DNA from: Psychrobacillus psychrotolerans
GTDB lineage: Bacteria; Bacillota; Bacilli; Bacillales_A; Planococcaceae
NCBI RefSeq assembly: GCF_900115805.1
Contig: NZ_FOXU01000002.1
Location: 372,001 to 436,000, forward strand
Direction: 5' to 3'
Length of the DNA stretch: 64,000 bases
Part shown: one piece after another, positions 23,748 to 32,599 of the stretch
Layout: every line of letters begins with the position of its first letter
How positions within the stretch are numbered: position 1 is the first letter of the stretch
Program-made: the position numbers and the translations under genes
The notes under the pieces: generated by a model
Told to the model about the DNA's origin: nothing
Seen by the model: the letters and a program-made list of their open reading frames with translations, nothing else
Database searches by the model: none

Positions 23748-25916
23748 TTATTCCTTAAAGAATTTATCCAAAAAATGAACAGTATCAAACATATTCGTTT
23801 TACTTGCTCCTTTTACTAAAATAGTATCATTCTTTTTCACTATCTCTTTTAAAAGCTCATGCATTTTATCCTTATCGGTAAAATGATACGTATTTTGTGT
23901 AGGAAAGCCCCTTGCGTTTGCTTGAGCTCCAATTTCTTCTGTCCGATATCCGTAAGTGATTAACACATCAATGCCCTGCTCGTATACATAATCTCCAACT
24001 TTACGATATTCCTGCTCTCTTAAATCTCCCAATTCTCGCATTTGTCCGATAATAGCTATGTTTCGATTCTTCCCTACATTTGTAAGTACATCAATGGCGG
24101 CCTTTACGCCTTGGGGATGTGAGTGAACCGTGTCATCAATTACGGTTATGTTATCTTTGCAATCATAAACTGTTAATCTTCTTGGCGGCTTTCTAAAAAT
24201 TAGACCCGCTTTTATTTCCATTGGTGTAAATCCTAAATAATCGGCAACCGCAATTGCGTTCAACGCGTTATAAACATGATGCTCCCCTAAAATAGGTATA
24301 AACATTTCAATTTCTTGGCGCTGTAGCTTTATCTTAAAGTTCATGCCGTTGTCTACATATTTAATACCGTATGCTCTATAATTGGCGAGTGATTTTATGC
24401 CAACGGTCATAATCTTGCCTTTAAATTGACTCGTCTCCAAATGTTGCGAATTATCATCATCTTTATTGATAATTAAAATACCTGTTTGATCCATGCCGTG
24501 AATTAGCTCAGACTTCGCCCGTGCAACTCCTTTAATATCTCCATCAAAGTTTCCAACATGAGCAAGACCAATATTTGTTACAACACTAATCGTTGGTTGG
24601 ATAATACTACAATGCTCCGTAATAACACCTGGGTAGGCCATTCCGTATTCGAGTACAACCGCTTCATGTGTTTCATTAATTTCCTCTGCATGTTTTTTTG
24701 TATGCTCCGTTGTATTCCAATAATCCTTTGACTCAAAAATGGTCCATTTTTTAGCCAATATAGATGCAAGAAATGCTTTAGATGTCGTTTTCCCAGCACT
24801 CCCTGTTATAGCGATAATCGGTATCTCCTTTTTGACCTTTCTATTTCTCTTTTGTGCTGCAACTATTTCCTTTTTTATTTTCACTTGATTTTCTGCTACA
24901 TACTTAGCGTATTTTATCGAATTTATCACTACGTCTAATTCTAAATAGAAAGCCGGTGGACATCCGGGACGCCAGTTCACCTCGTAAATCCAAATTTTCA
25001 TGTTTTCATCTAATCCAATATCTATTCCTATTTCGTCAATTATTTCCCCGTATTTTACCATTTGAATTTGATCTAGATGATCAGCTAATGACAAGGAAAA
25101 ATGCTCCAGCAATCGTCTAATATTAAATGCCTCTTCCTCAAATTCTTGCTGTAAAAATGGATCTAAGTAATTCGTAAATCCTCCATTATTTATATTTGCA
25201 ATAATTGATCCACTAGGTGCAATTCTTGGATAAATAGTGGTGACTACCCATATACCCTCTCCGTTTTTTTGAACATGTAGCCTGAAGTCAAATACCTGAC
25301 CAGATTTGGTAGTTGAATTTATATATGGCTGGACTATAAAGGTTCCTGCTGACAACTTTCCTTCCAAGAAGTTATTTAAGCTCTGCTTCGTATACGTTTG
25401 ATCTTCGGAGTCCTTTCTTACTACATAGCTTTCCCCCACTTTACTGATGAAATAGATTCCTTTCCCCTTTCTTCCGTCAATTGGTTTAAAGACAACCTTA
25501 TGAAAAGAGGAGATGAATTTATAGAAACCCTCCACATTCTTTACAATTTCTGCGGGAATTAAGTAGCTAGAAAATTCCTTTGCATCTTTAAGACGTTCAT
25601 TGATATTCCACTTGTTACCTATCGAATTTGTTGTAAATGGTATTTCACTTTTCAATTTGTTAATAATTTCTCTAGATTTCACTAGTTTTTCAGGACTTCC
25701 GGCATTATAAATTACGTCTGGAAAAGGCATAAGTCTTTCATGCCAGTTTCCATTTTCATACACTTGACCTCGGATTGTACGGTTCACAAAATTAACTGTA
25801 CCTGGTGAAAAGAAAAAAAAATTAACTCCCTCCGCTCTAGCAACGGCCGCATAAGCATAAGACTTAATAACAGTCGTGGGATTTCTGCGATGATGTAGCA
25901 TTCCTATAGTTATCAT
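23748..25916 (-). CDS. YheC/YheD ATP-grasp fused to a MurF-like ligase (cyanophycin-synthetase-like layout)
   Basis: A 722-residue two-enzyme protein. Residues 1 to ~350 are a complete YheC/YheD protein: ITIGMLHHRRNP start, FPDVIYNAGSP, VFKPIDGRKGKGIYFI, FDFRLHVQKNGEG, and the metal site GIDIGLDENMKIWIYEVNWRPG. Residues ~370-722 are a Mur ligase without its own N-terminal domain: P-loop ITGSAGKTTSKAFL at ~370, NIGLAHVGNFDGDIKGVARAK, GEHHVYNALNAIAVA and DDTVHSHPQGVKAAI. The joint is a short basic linker. Cyanophycin synthetase also joins an ATP-grasp and a Mur ligase domain to add amino acids to a growing polymer, so chain synthesis is a plausible inference. All visible ATP-binding motifs look intact. 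AAAGGAG lies before the ATG. Confidence 0.87.
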   Translation of the reverse strand: MITIGMLHHRRNPTTVIKSYAYAAVARAEGVNFFFFSPGTVNFVNRTIRGQVYENGNWHERLMPFPDVIYNAGSPEKLVKSREIINKLKSEIPFTTNSIGNKWNINERLKDAKEFSSYLIPAEIVKNVEGFYKFISSFHKVVFKPIDGRKGKGIYFISKVGESYVVRKDSEDQTYTKQSLNNFLEGKLSAGTFIVQPYINSTTKSGQVFDFRLHVQKNGEGIWVVTTIYPRIAPSGSIIANINNGGFTNYLDPFLQQEFEEEAFNIRRLLEHFSLSLADHLDQIQMVKYGEIIDEIGIDIGLDENMKIWIYEVNWRPGCPPAFYLELDVVINSIKYAKYVAENQVKIKKEIVAAQKRNRKVKKEIPIIAITGSAGKTTSKAFLASILAKKWTIFESKDYWNTTEHTKKHAEEINETHEAVVLEYGMAYPGVITEHCSIIQPTISVVTNIGLAHVGNFDGDIKGVARAKSELIHGMDQTGILIINKDDDNSQHLETSQFKGKIMTVGIKSLANYRAYGIKYVDNGMNFKIKLQRQEIEMFIPILGEHHVYNALNAIAVADYLGFTPMEIKAGLIFRKPPRRLTVYDCKDNITVIDDTVHSHPQGVKAAIDVLTNVGKNRNIAIIGQMRELGDLREQEYRKVGDYVYEQGIDVLITYGYRTEEIGAQANARGFPTQNTYHFTDKDKMHELLKEIVKKNDTILVKGASKTNMFDTVHFLDKFFKE

Positions 25917-26048
25917 TGAATTTCTCCTTTAATAATTGAGTCTTTATGGAACGTTCGTTTTATAATTTTTTACATAGCTATATATGTATTAAATTCAACA
26001 ACAAAGCTTTGTATATGGACAAACGTTCAGTTTATATAAATTATCAAC

Positions 26049-26081
26049 TAAAAATCCCTAAGAATTTTTCCTAGGGATAAG
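26049..26081 (-). terminator. Intrinsic terminator after the CotZ/ExsY-like gene
   Basis: Leftward stem ATCCCTAGG/CTTAGGGAT (one G-T pair), seven-base loop, five T. Confidence 0.85.
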
Positions 26082-26089
26082 CTTGAGCA

Positions 26090-26533
26090 TTACCATTTTG
26101 GCTCAATAATAATTTTTCTTTTGAGCATTTCAGTGTCTAACGGTTGTATAGCACATATACAAGTTACATCTACGGTCTTGCAGATGGACGTTTTCTCTAA
26201 TCTAACTACGTCACAAGGAGAGGTAGTTAGATTACCTTCAATATCTAATGGACGTAGTAATGAAAGGGTTGCACTGGAATTTTCTAAGTCCACAGATTCA
26301 ATTCGAAAATAGTTTGTTTCAATGTCCTCCATGGCACTATGCAAGCTCAAGAGGTCTCCCTTTTGTGTAACCAGGAGAAAGGGAATTGTATCGGTTCCTA
26401 CTATTTTCGCAAGGAGGCTTCCAAAAAATTTTGTTTGTGAATTCTGCAGTAAATCCTGAAGTATTTTTAATTCTAAAAGTGCATCACAAATACAATGATT
26501 ACTTTTTCTTTCATTGTTCAATTCCTTACTCAC
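26090..26533 (-). CDS. Spore coat/exosporium protein of the CotZ/CotY/ExsY family
   Basis: A 147-residue protein matching the Spore-coat_CotZ family, which self-assembles by disulfides into the outer crust or exosporium basal layer. Diagnostic pieces are the early Cys pair HCICDALLEL, PFLLVTQKG, FRIESVDLENSSATLSLL, and the hallmark C-terminal KTVDVTCICAIQPL. Its length is normal for the family; fewer cysteines than B. cereus ExsY are visible. The start is GTG at 26533, but its GGGAGGG is very close; TTG at 26521 is an alternative. It is followed leftward by the fusion gene and preceded by ATP-grasp copy B, which places the ligases in a spore-coat setting. Confidence 0.85.
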   Translation of the reverse strand: MSKELNNERKSNHCICDALLELKILQDLLQNSQTKFFGSLLAKIVGTDTIPFLLVTQKGDLLSLHSAMEDIETNYFRIESVDLENSSATLSLLRPLDIEGNLTTSPCDVVRLEKTSICKTVDVTCICAIQPLDTEMLKRKIIIEPKW

Positions 26534-26603
26534 TCCCTCCCTACCTTGTTATTCTTATCATATTAAGAAGTTAACAATAGGGACGGGTAAAAGCATCTAC
26601 TTT

Positions 26604-27809
26604 TTAAAAGGGCTCGAGATAAAATTTTATTTCCTTAGCAGCACATAAAGCAATTTCTTCCGCTTGGCCTTCTGATTCAGAAACTGCAATGATACAAGCA
26701 TATCTGTCTCCCATGGAATGAGGTTTCTTGAGAACTGCCCCTACCACTGGCTTTATATAAACGTATTTGACTCCTTCATGCTCTAACGCCCGTTCCTTTC
26801 CTTTAACTTTCAGTAGTCTCCCTCTTGATTGAATAGTTATATATCTCGCGTTTACATATTTGCTCCTTGTTTTCGTGAATTCTGGTTCTTCTCCTAAATA
26901 AATAGTTAAAATTTCTTTCAGAAGATTAATACCTGTACCTTCTTCTATAATTTGGTTCATGACACCTCCGGACATTCTTGGATTTATTTCAATTAGCATC
27001 CATTCATTTTGAGCTAGCTTCATCTCCATATGACAGGAGCCGTTTGAAAATCCTAGTTCCCCCATGACGGTTGAAATATGAGATATAAGGCTTTTATATA
27101 AAGTTTCTTCTAATATTGCTGGGTACTTATAAGCACCAACAATAAACTTGCCATTGTAGATGACGTCCTGCTCCATTACCTCCATAAATTTTAGTTCATC
27201 GTTTTGGATGACCAATTCAACGAGATACTGTGACCCTTCTAAAAATTCTTCTATTAGTAAGCTATTATTAGGATATTTATCCCTCAAATATTGGATGGCA
27301 TTCGTCAACTTGGCTGGTGTTTTAACCATTAACACATCCTTGGAGCCGTTTGAAACAGGTGCTTTTATGATTAAAGGAAGATGGGATATACACTTTAATT
27401 TTTGAAGGGAGTCCTCTGGACGGATTATCCAATATGCAGGAGTTATAGGGAGATGCTTTAATGTTTCTCTTAGAGTTATTTTGTTTTCCATTAAGCTTAA
27501 TGGTTGGAAGGAAACTACCTTCAAACCCAGTAGTGTCGAAAGACGAGCCGCATAAGAAACATATGGATCAATGAAACTAACACATGCACATATTTGTTTA
27601 CCTATTTTCTGTAGCACTAAGATTTCATTCATGACATGTTGCTCGTTCAATAAGTTGTCTATGAAAATAACTTGGTCTACTTCTAAGAAATCAAGATGAC
27701 TATGTTTATCAGTGAATAAAATAACCGCGTATCCCATTCCCTTAGCAATCGTTAATGCCTCTTTACTCGTACCAAATTTATAGGCTCCAATAAATACAAT
27801 CGACTTCAT
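26604..27809 (-). CDS. ATP-grasp amino-acid-ligase-like enzyme (copy B)
   Basis: A 401-residue paralog of the 21830-23056 protein. It shares VSFIDPYVSYAARLS, LIIKAPVSNGSKDVLMV, LLIEEFLEGSQYLVELVI, the metal site LIEINPRMSGGVMNQII, and the C-terminal VYIKPVVGAVLKKPHSMGDRYACIIA. Catalytic ATP-grasp residues look intact. The frame begins at 27833, but ATG 27809 (KSIVFIGAY) aligns with the paralog and has GGTGG about eight bases upstream. It lies 70 bases before the CotZ/ExsY-like gene, in the same direction and possibly co-transcribed. A sigma-K-like promoter stands upstream. Confidence 0.82.
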   Translation of the reverse strand: MKSIVFIGAYKFGTSKEALTIAKGMGYAVILFTDKHSHLDFLEVDQVIFIDNLLNEQHVMNEILVLQKIGKQICACVSFIDPYVSYAARLSTLLGLKVVSFQPLSLMENKITLRETLKHLPITPAYWIIRPEDSLQKLKCISHLPLIIKAPVSNGSKDVLMVKTPAKLTNAIQYLRDKYPNNSLLIEEFLEGSQYLVELVIQNDELKFMEVMEQDVIYNGKFIVGAYKYPAILEETLYKSLISHISTVMGELGFSNGSCHMEMKLAQNEWMLIEINPRMSGGVMNQIIEEGTGINLLKEILTIYLGEEPEFTKTRSKYVNARYITIQSRGRLLKVKGKERALEHEGVKYVYIKPVVGAVLKKPHSMGDRYACIIAVSESEGQAEEIALCAAKEIKFYLEPF

Positions 27810-27846
27810 CACGTTAACCACCATTTCATCCATATTCTTTGTGTAA

Positions 27847-27874
27847 TAGGATATGATGGGAAAGGTCTTATGGT
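27847..27874 (-). promoter_or_regulatory. Possible sigma-K promoter for ATP-grasp copy B and the coat gene
   Basis: CATATCCTA (27855-27847, minus strand) fits the sigma-K -10 pattern CATANNNTA, with AC 17 bases upstream (27874-27873). Sigma K drives late mother-cell coat genes. The motif is short and could occur by chance. Confidence 0.35.
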
Positions 27875-28030
27875 CAGGAAAATATCTTCCCTCCGTTATA
27901 TAAGAAAGTAACGGGATTAGACAGATGATAAGTGATAAGTAGTTTAAGAAAAACGCTGGTGTCTTTATGAAAAATCACTTGTAGAAATTGAGCCACTTGC
28001 CTTAAAATTTATAATTTCCTAAAAAAGCAC

Positions 28031-28071
28031 AAAAAAATGTCTCGCCCGCATTGGACAAGACGTTTTTTTAC
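28031..28071 (-). terminator. Intrinsic terminator of the first maltose unit
   Basis: Leftward CGTCTTGTCC / GGGCGAGAC hairpin with AATGC loop and seven T. Almost the same hairpin terminates the second unit at 34215-34253. Confidence 0.85.
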
Positions 28072-29729
28072 ACTTGATAAATTCTCGCTTCATAAGGTGC
28101 TAGCTGTAAGGTAGTTACCTTTTCATGAACCCCTACTTCTAAGTTAGCTAACAAGAGGTTCTCATGCTTATACGTAATACCTTCTATGTCCGTTACTGTA
28201 AGTGTCTCATCTGATAAATTAGAAAGAATAATTACCTTTTGTTGTCCCATTGTACGGGTATAAGCATACAACGTTGGATGACTTTCTAACACTAAATCGT
28301 ATATACCGTAAGTGAAAATTCTTTCTTTTTTGCGTAATTGTATCATTTGTTTGTAGAAGTTTAAAATTGACTTAGGATCTTGCTCTTGAGCCTCTACATT
28401 AATTGCTTTATAGTTTGGATTTAGACCAAGCCATGGTGTTCCACTGGAGAACCCTGCAGATTCGTCCGAGGACCACTGCATTGGTGTTCTTGAATTATCA
28501 CGACTTGTAGCTCGAATAATTCCCATCACTTGTTCATGTGATTCACCTTGACCAGTTCGGTAGTTGTATAAATTCTTGGTTGCAACGTCATTATAATCTG
28601 TGATAGAAGAGAAATCGACATTGGTCATTCCCAACTCCTGACCTTGATAAATAAATGGAGTTCCTTGCATAAAAAAGTACATTGCCGCTAATGCTGTTGC
28701 ACTTTCTCTCCAAAATTCTGTGTCGCTCCCCCAAGTGGAAACAGATCGCGCCTTATCATGATTTTCTATGAATAGAGCGTTCCAGCCACTTCCCTCTAAA
28801 GCCTTTTGCCACCTAGTTAATACCTGTTTAAGACCGGGGATATCTAACTTAGTTGTTTCAGCATCCCATAGACTTAAATGTTCGAATTGGAAAATCATAT
28901 TAAACTTTCCTTCTGATTCGTCTACCCATTCGGATATCTCATCAATTCCTACACCATTTGCTTCACCGACTGTCATAATATCGTATTTAGCGAAAGTTTC
29001 CTTCTTCAACTCATCTAAGAACGGCATAATTCCCGGCACATTCATATACTTTTCCCATGCTGGAACATATGGGATATCTGATACAGGGGCCATGTCACTA
29101 AATGTTATGTCTTTCTTAATATGACTGATTGCATCTACACGGAAGCCGTCAATACCCTTATCTAACCACCAGTTGACCATTGAATACAAGGCATTACGAA
29201 CGTCACTGTTTTCCCAGTTCAAATCTGGTTGCTTCTTGGAAAACAAATGCAAATAATATTGTTGGGTCTCTTCATCAAGCTCCCAAGCAGGTCCATTGAA
29301 TATACTAGCCCAATTGTTTGGTTCTTTTCCCTCTACACCGTCGCGCCAAATATACCAGTCTCTTTTTTCACTTAATTTTGAAGAACGTGATTCGATAAAC
29401 CAAGGGTGTTCATCACTCGTATGATTGATCACTAAATCCATGATTAATTTCATGCCACGTCTATGAACTTCCTCTAACAAGGCATCAAAGTCTTCCATTG
29501 TTCCAAACTCAGCCATGATTGCTTGATAATTGCTTATATCATAGCCATTATCATCATTGGGTGATTGATACATAGGACAAATCCAGATAACATCAATTCC
29601 TAAATCTTGTAGATAATCCAGCCTAGACATTATTCCCTGTAAGTCCCCTACTCCATCACCATTTGAATCTTGAAAGCTACGTGGATATATCTGATACGCC
29701 ACAGCTTCTTTCCACCAATTTTCTTTCAT
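28068..29729 (-). CDS. GH13 alpha-glucosidase (alpha-1,4-type)
   Basis: A 553-residue GH13_31 glucosidase, cytoplasmic. It has VAYQIYPRSFQDSNGDGVGD, MDLVINHTSDEHPWF, the nucleophile Asp in GFRVDAISHI (~199), the acid Glu in TVGEANG (~255) and the third Asp in ENHDKARS. The residue after the nucleophile is Ala; oligo-1,6-glucosidases have Val there, and Geobacillus exo-alpha-1,4-glucosidases have Ala, so maltose and malto-oligosaccharides are the likely substrates (inference). AGAGGTAG lies before the ATG. It is the last gene of the malE-F-G-regulator-glucosidase unit. Its partner at 35184-36881 has the 1,6-type residue. Confidence 0.9.
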   Translation of the reverse strand: MKENWWKEAVAYQIYPRSFQDSNGDGVGDLQGIMSRLDYLQDLGIDVIWICPMYQSPNDDNGYDISNYQAIMAEFGTMEDFDALLEEVHRRGMKLIMDLVINHTSDEHPWFIESRSSKLSEKRDWYIWRDGVEGKEPNNWASIFNGPAWELDEETQQYYLHLFSKKQPDLNWENSDVRNALYSMVNWWLDKGIDGFRVDAISHIKKDITFSDMAPVSDIPYVPAWEKYMNVPGIMPFLDELKKETFAKYDIMTVGEANGVGIDEISEWVDESEGKFNMIFQFEHLSLWDAETTKLDIPGLKQVLTRWQKALEGSGWNALFIENHDKARSVSTWGSDTEFWRESATALAAMYFFMQGTPFIYQGQELGMTNVDFSSITDYNDVATKNLYNYRTGQGESHEQVMGIIRATSRDNSRTPMQWSSDESAGFSSGTPWLGLNPNYKAINVEAQEQDPKSILNFYKQMIQLRKKERIFTYGIYDLVLESHPTLYAYTRTMGQQKVIILSNLSDETLTVTDIEGITYKHENLLLANLEVGVHEKVTTLQLAPYEARIYQV

Positions 29730-29755
29730 AATCTACCTCTTTTATTTTAATTGGT

Positions 29756-30778
29756 CTAGCCAATATTTTTACATGATTCTCGTTCAATTAAATTTGTTTC
29801 TACTAGATGGTGCACGACAGGGGCTTCTGTATTCTGAACTTTTTCCAATAAAAATTTTGTTGCTTCAAAACCAAGATCAAATATTGAAATATCGAGTGAA
29901 GTTAATGGAGGACTCACATAAGCAGATAAGGCATGGTTATTAAAGCTAACAATAGAAATATCCGCTGGAACTCGGATGGATAGTTCTTCTAAATAGCGAA
30001 CAATTTCATATGCAACTAGGTCATCATGGGCCACGATAGCCGTAGGTGGTGCTGCTAACTGCATTAACTCATGAATACTTTTATTTCCTTTTTCTTTAAA
30101 AGCCTGATCCTGTATAAAATAATCATCTGAGTTGGGTAATTCAGCATCGATTAACGCCTGTCGATATCCCTCGAGACGGTCGGTGGATACGACAAAGTTA
30201 AGATCTCCTCCGATAAATGCAATTTGACGATGCCCGCGTTGATACAAATAATCTACCATATCATGAGCAATTTTTTTATTGTCATTATCTACATATGTAA
30301 TTTCATCATCAAATTGATAAGGACGTCCCACCATCGTGAATGGGAATCTCGTTTCCTTTAAATAATTCATTGTTCGGTCATTTACACGGGAATAGAGAAG
30401 GATAATTCCATCCACTTTTCTTCCTTGTACCATCGAGACAACTTCCTCGAATATTTCATCCTCCGTGCCACCAGTGGACAGATAGATTCCATACATACTG
30501 GCATGAGCTCTAGAGCAAATCCCTCGAATAACTTCAGGAAAGAAAGGATTTTGAAACGCAAGCGTAGTCGAATGGGCCATAATCACTCCAATAGTTTTTG
30601 TACTTTTAGAAGCTAGGTTTCTCGCTTGAAAGTTAGGGTGATATTCTAGTCTTTCCATCACTTCTCTAACTCTTCGTTTCGTTTGTTCGCTGATTCGTGG
30701 ATTGTCTGCAATTACACGGGAAACTGTAGATGGAGACACATTTGCCTCTCTTGCTACATCGATAATTGTAACAGTCAT
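29756..30778 (-). CDS. LacI-family regulator of the malto-oligosaccharide genes (MalR-like)
   Basis: A 340-residue LacI/GalR repressor. Residues 1-55 hold the helix-turn-helix and hinge (TIIDVAREANVSPSTVSRVI, NLASKSTKTIGVIMA); the rest is the periplasmic-binding-like sugar domain (VDGIILLYSR, AFIGGDLNFVVSTDRLEGY, SIVSFNNHALSAYVSPPLTSL). AAGGAGGGA stands before the ATG. It lies inside the operon between the importer and the glucosidase, so it is autoregulated if it binds the operators at 33924-33982. The palindromes upstream of both units fit a LacI-type site; which repressor (this one or CcpA) uses them is not decided by sequence alone. Confidence 0.88.
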   Translation of the reverse strand: MTVTIIDVAREANVSPSTVSRVIADNPRISEQTKRRVREVMERLEYHPNFQARNLASKSTKTIGVIMAHSTTLAFQNPFFPEVIRGICSRAHASMYGIYLSTGGTEDEIFEEVVSMVQGRKVDGIILLYSRVNDRTMNYLKETRFPFTMVGRPYQFDDEITYVDNDNKKIAHDMVDYLYQRGHRQIAFIGGDLNFVVSTDRLEGYRQALIDAELPNSDDYFIQDQAFKEKGNKSIHELMQLAAPPTAIVAHDDLVAYEIVRYLEELSIRVPADISIVSFNNHALSAYVSPPLTSLDISIFDLGFEATKFLLEKVQNTEAPVVHHLVETNLIERESCKNIG

Positions 30779-30801
30779 ATGGAACTCCCTCCTTTCCTAA
30801 A

Positions 30802-31617
30802 TTATTTTATAGCACCATCAGATACACCTTTTATAATTTCGCGTTGTGCAAAGAAGTATGCAATGATTACTGGAATAATTGCTAATGTTAGACCTGCTAA
30901 AGCAAGATGCCATTGTTTTGTATATTCTCCAAAGAAAAAGAACATTTTAAGCGGAATTGTTTCTTTTCCTTCCTGGTTAATAACCAACGAAGGAAGTAAG
31001 TAGTCATTCCAAATCCAAATGGTATTTAGAATTCCAACTGTTACTGTTATCGGTTTTAACAACGGTAGTATTATATGCCAAAAAACTTGGAATTTATTTG
31101 CACCATCTATTGTAGCTGCTTCGTCCAAAGATCGCGGAATAGAATTTAGGGCTCCGTGATAAAGGAATATCGATAAACTTGCACCAAAACCTATATACAT
31201 GAATATTAAACCAGCACGATTTAGCATTTCAAACTTCCCGAAAATCGTTACAAGTGGAATCATAACTGATTGGAACGGGATTAGCATAGCTGCTACGAAT
31301 ACGAAAAAGATTATCGTACTAAATCTACTTTTTGCACGTGAAAGAGCATATGCTGCCATTGCAGAAAAGACAATGATAAGTGCAACACTAACTACTGTGA
31401 TTAATAGGGAATTCCCAAATGTTCTAAGAAAGTCTAATTCATTAAATGCTTGCACGTAGTTATCAAATGTTGCTGAACTAGGTGGTTTTAGTGTATCTTC
31501 AAAAATTTCACGTTTCGTTTTTAACGAGTTTACGATCATTAGATAAAAAGGAGCTAGCCAGATAAGGGCTAAGAAAATCCCTAATACTTCAAGGGGAATT
31601 AAATACTTTTTACGCAT
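30802..31617 (-). CDS. Carbohydrate ABC transporter permease (MalG-like)
   Basis: A 271-residue inner-membrane permease with six expected spans and the EAA loop EAATIDGANKFQVFWHIILP. It pairs with the 31617-32477 product to form the channel for a malto-oligosaccharide importer. The ATG shares one base with the stop of that gene (TAATG), so they are coupled. No ATPase gene is present; importers of this type in Bacillus usually share the multi-substrate ATPase MsmX (known for the family, inferred here). Confidence 0.92.
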   Translation of the reverse strand: MRKKYLIPLEVLGIFLALIWLAPFYLMIVNSLKTKREIFEDTLKPPSSATFDNYVQAFNELDFLRTFGNSLLITVVSVALIIVFSAMAAYALSRAKSRFSTIIFFVFVAAMLIPFQSVMIPLVTIFGKFEMLNRAGLIFMYIGFGASLSIFLYHGALNSIPRSLDEAATIDGANKFQVFWHIILPLLKPITVTVGILNTIWIWNDYLLPSLVINQEGKETIPLKMFFFFGEYTKQWHLALAGLTLAIIPVIIAYFFAQREIIKGVSDGAIK

Positions 31618-32477
31618 TACATTTCCACCTCACGTTTCTTGCTAATATACACTTGCAATAAAGCAATTGCTGCCACAATCAAGAAAAATATAACTGCTTT
31701 CGATTGTGCGTAGGCCATTTCATAGCGACCAAAAGCTGTATTAAAAATTTCCATCGCAACCATTTGCGTTGAGTTATATGGACCTCCACCTGTTAACGAC
31801 AAGTTTTGATCGTATAGCTTGAATGTATTGGAAAGTGTTAAAAACATACTAACTGTAAAAGCCGGAGCTACTAATGGGAATACAACTAGACGGAAACGTT
31901 GGAAAGGACTTGCTCCATCTATTTCAGCTGCCTCTAGCAGTTCATTTGAAATTCCTTCTAAGTAAGCAATATATATAACCATGATATACCCTGACATTTG
32001 CCAGCTCATTAAAATAACTAATGCCCAAAAACCAGTGGTAGATGTTGATAACCACCCTTGTAAACTTTCTATTCCTAACAGGGAACCAAATCCATCAAAT
32101 GCCTTAGTAAATATAAACTGCCAGATAAATCCTAAGATTAATCCGCCGATTAAGTTTGGCATAAAGAAAATCGTTCTCAATAATTTATTAGATTTTAAAT
32201 TGGCAGTCACAAGCAGCGCCAATGACAACCCAATCGCGTTAATAAGGAATATAGATACGACCGAAAACTTAACCGTGAACCATAGAGAATCTAGAAAACG
32301 TTCATCCTGGAACAAGGCAACATAGTTATCAAATCCGACAAAATTGTTTGTCTGAATTCCATTCCAATCAGTGAAAGAATAATATACCCCTAAAAATAAT
32401 GGAGCAACTACTACTATCGTTAATGCTACTAAAACCGGCAATAAAAACAACCAATACGCTAAGTCTTTTGTGCGCAT
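31617..32477 (-). CDS. Carbohydrate ABC transporter permease (MalF-like)
   Basis: A 286-residue permease. Spans begin at LAYWLFLLPVLVALTIVVV; the YYSFTDWNG segment is typical, and the EAA loop is EAAEIDGASPFQRFRLVVFP. The frame reaches back to 32561, but ATG 32477 has GGAGGTGA six bases before it. It overlaps the MalG-like gene by one base and follows the binding protein by 122 bases. Confidence 0.92.
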   Translation of the reverse strand: MRTKDLAYWLFLLPVLVALTIVVVAPLFLGVYYSFTDWNGIQTNNFVGFDNYVALFQDERFLDSLWFTVKFSVVSIFLINAIGLSLALLVTANLKSNKLLRTIFFMPNLIGGLILGFIWQFIFTKAFDGFGSLLGIESLQGWLSTSTTGFWALVILMSWQMSGYIMVIYIAYLEGISNELLEAAEIDGASPFQRFRLVVFPLVAPAFTVSMFLTLSNTFKLYDQNLSLTGGGPYNSTQMVAMEIFNTAFGRYEMAYAQSKAVIFFLIVAAIALLQVYISKKREVEM

Positions 32478-32599
32478 GCGCTCACCTCCAAAGTTACAAC
32501 GATGCTCTTCCTCTAAACAATTTTGAAAGTAGCACCATTTTTTATCCTTTTGACAAAACAAAGTAGCACAAGTGCTACTTTGTTTAAACCAATTATTTA

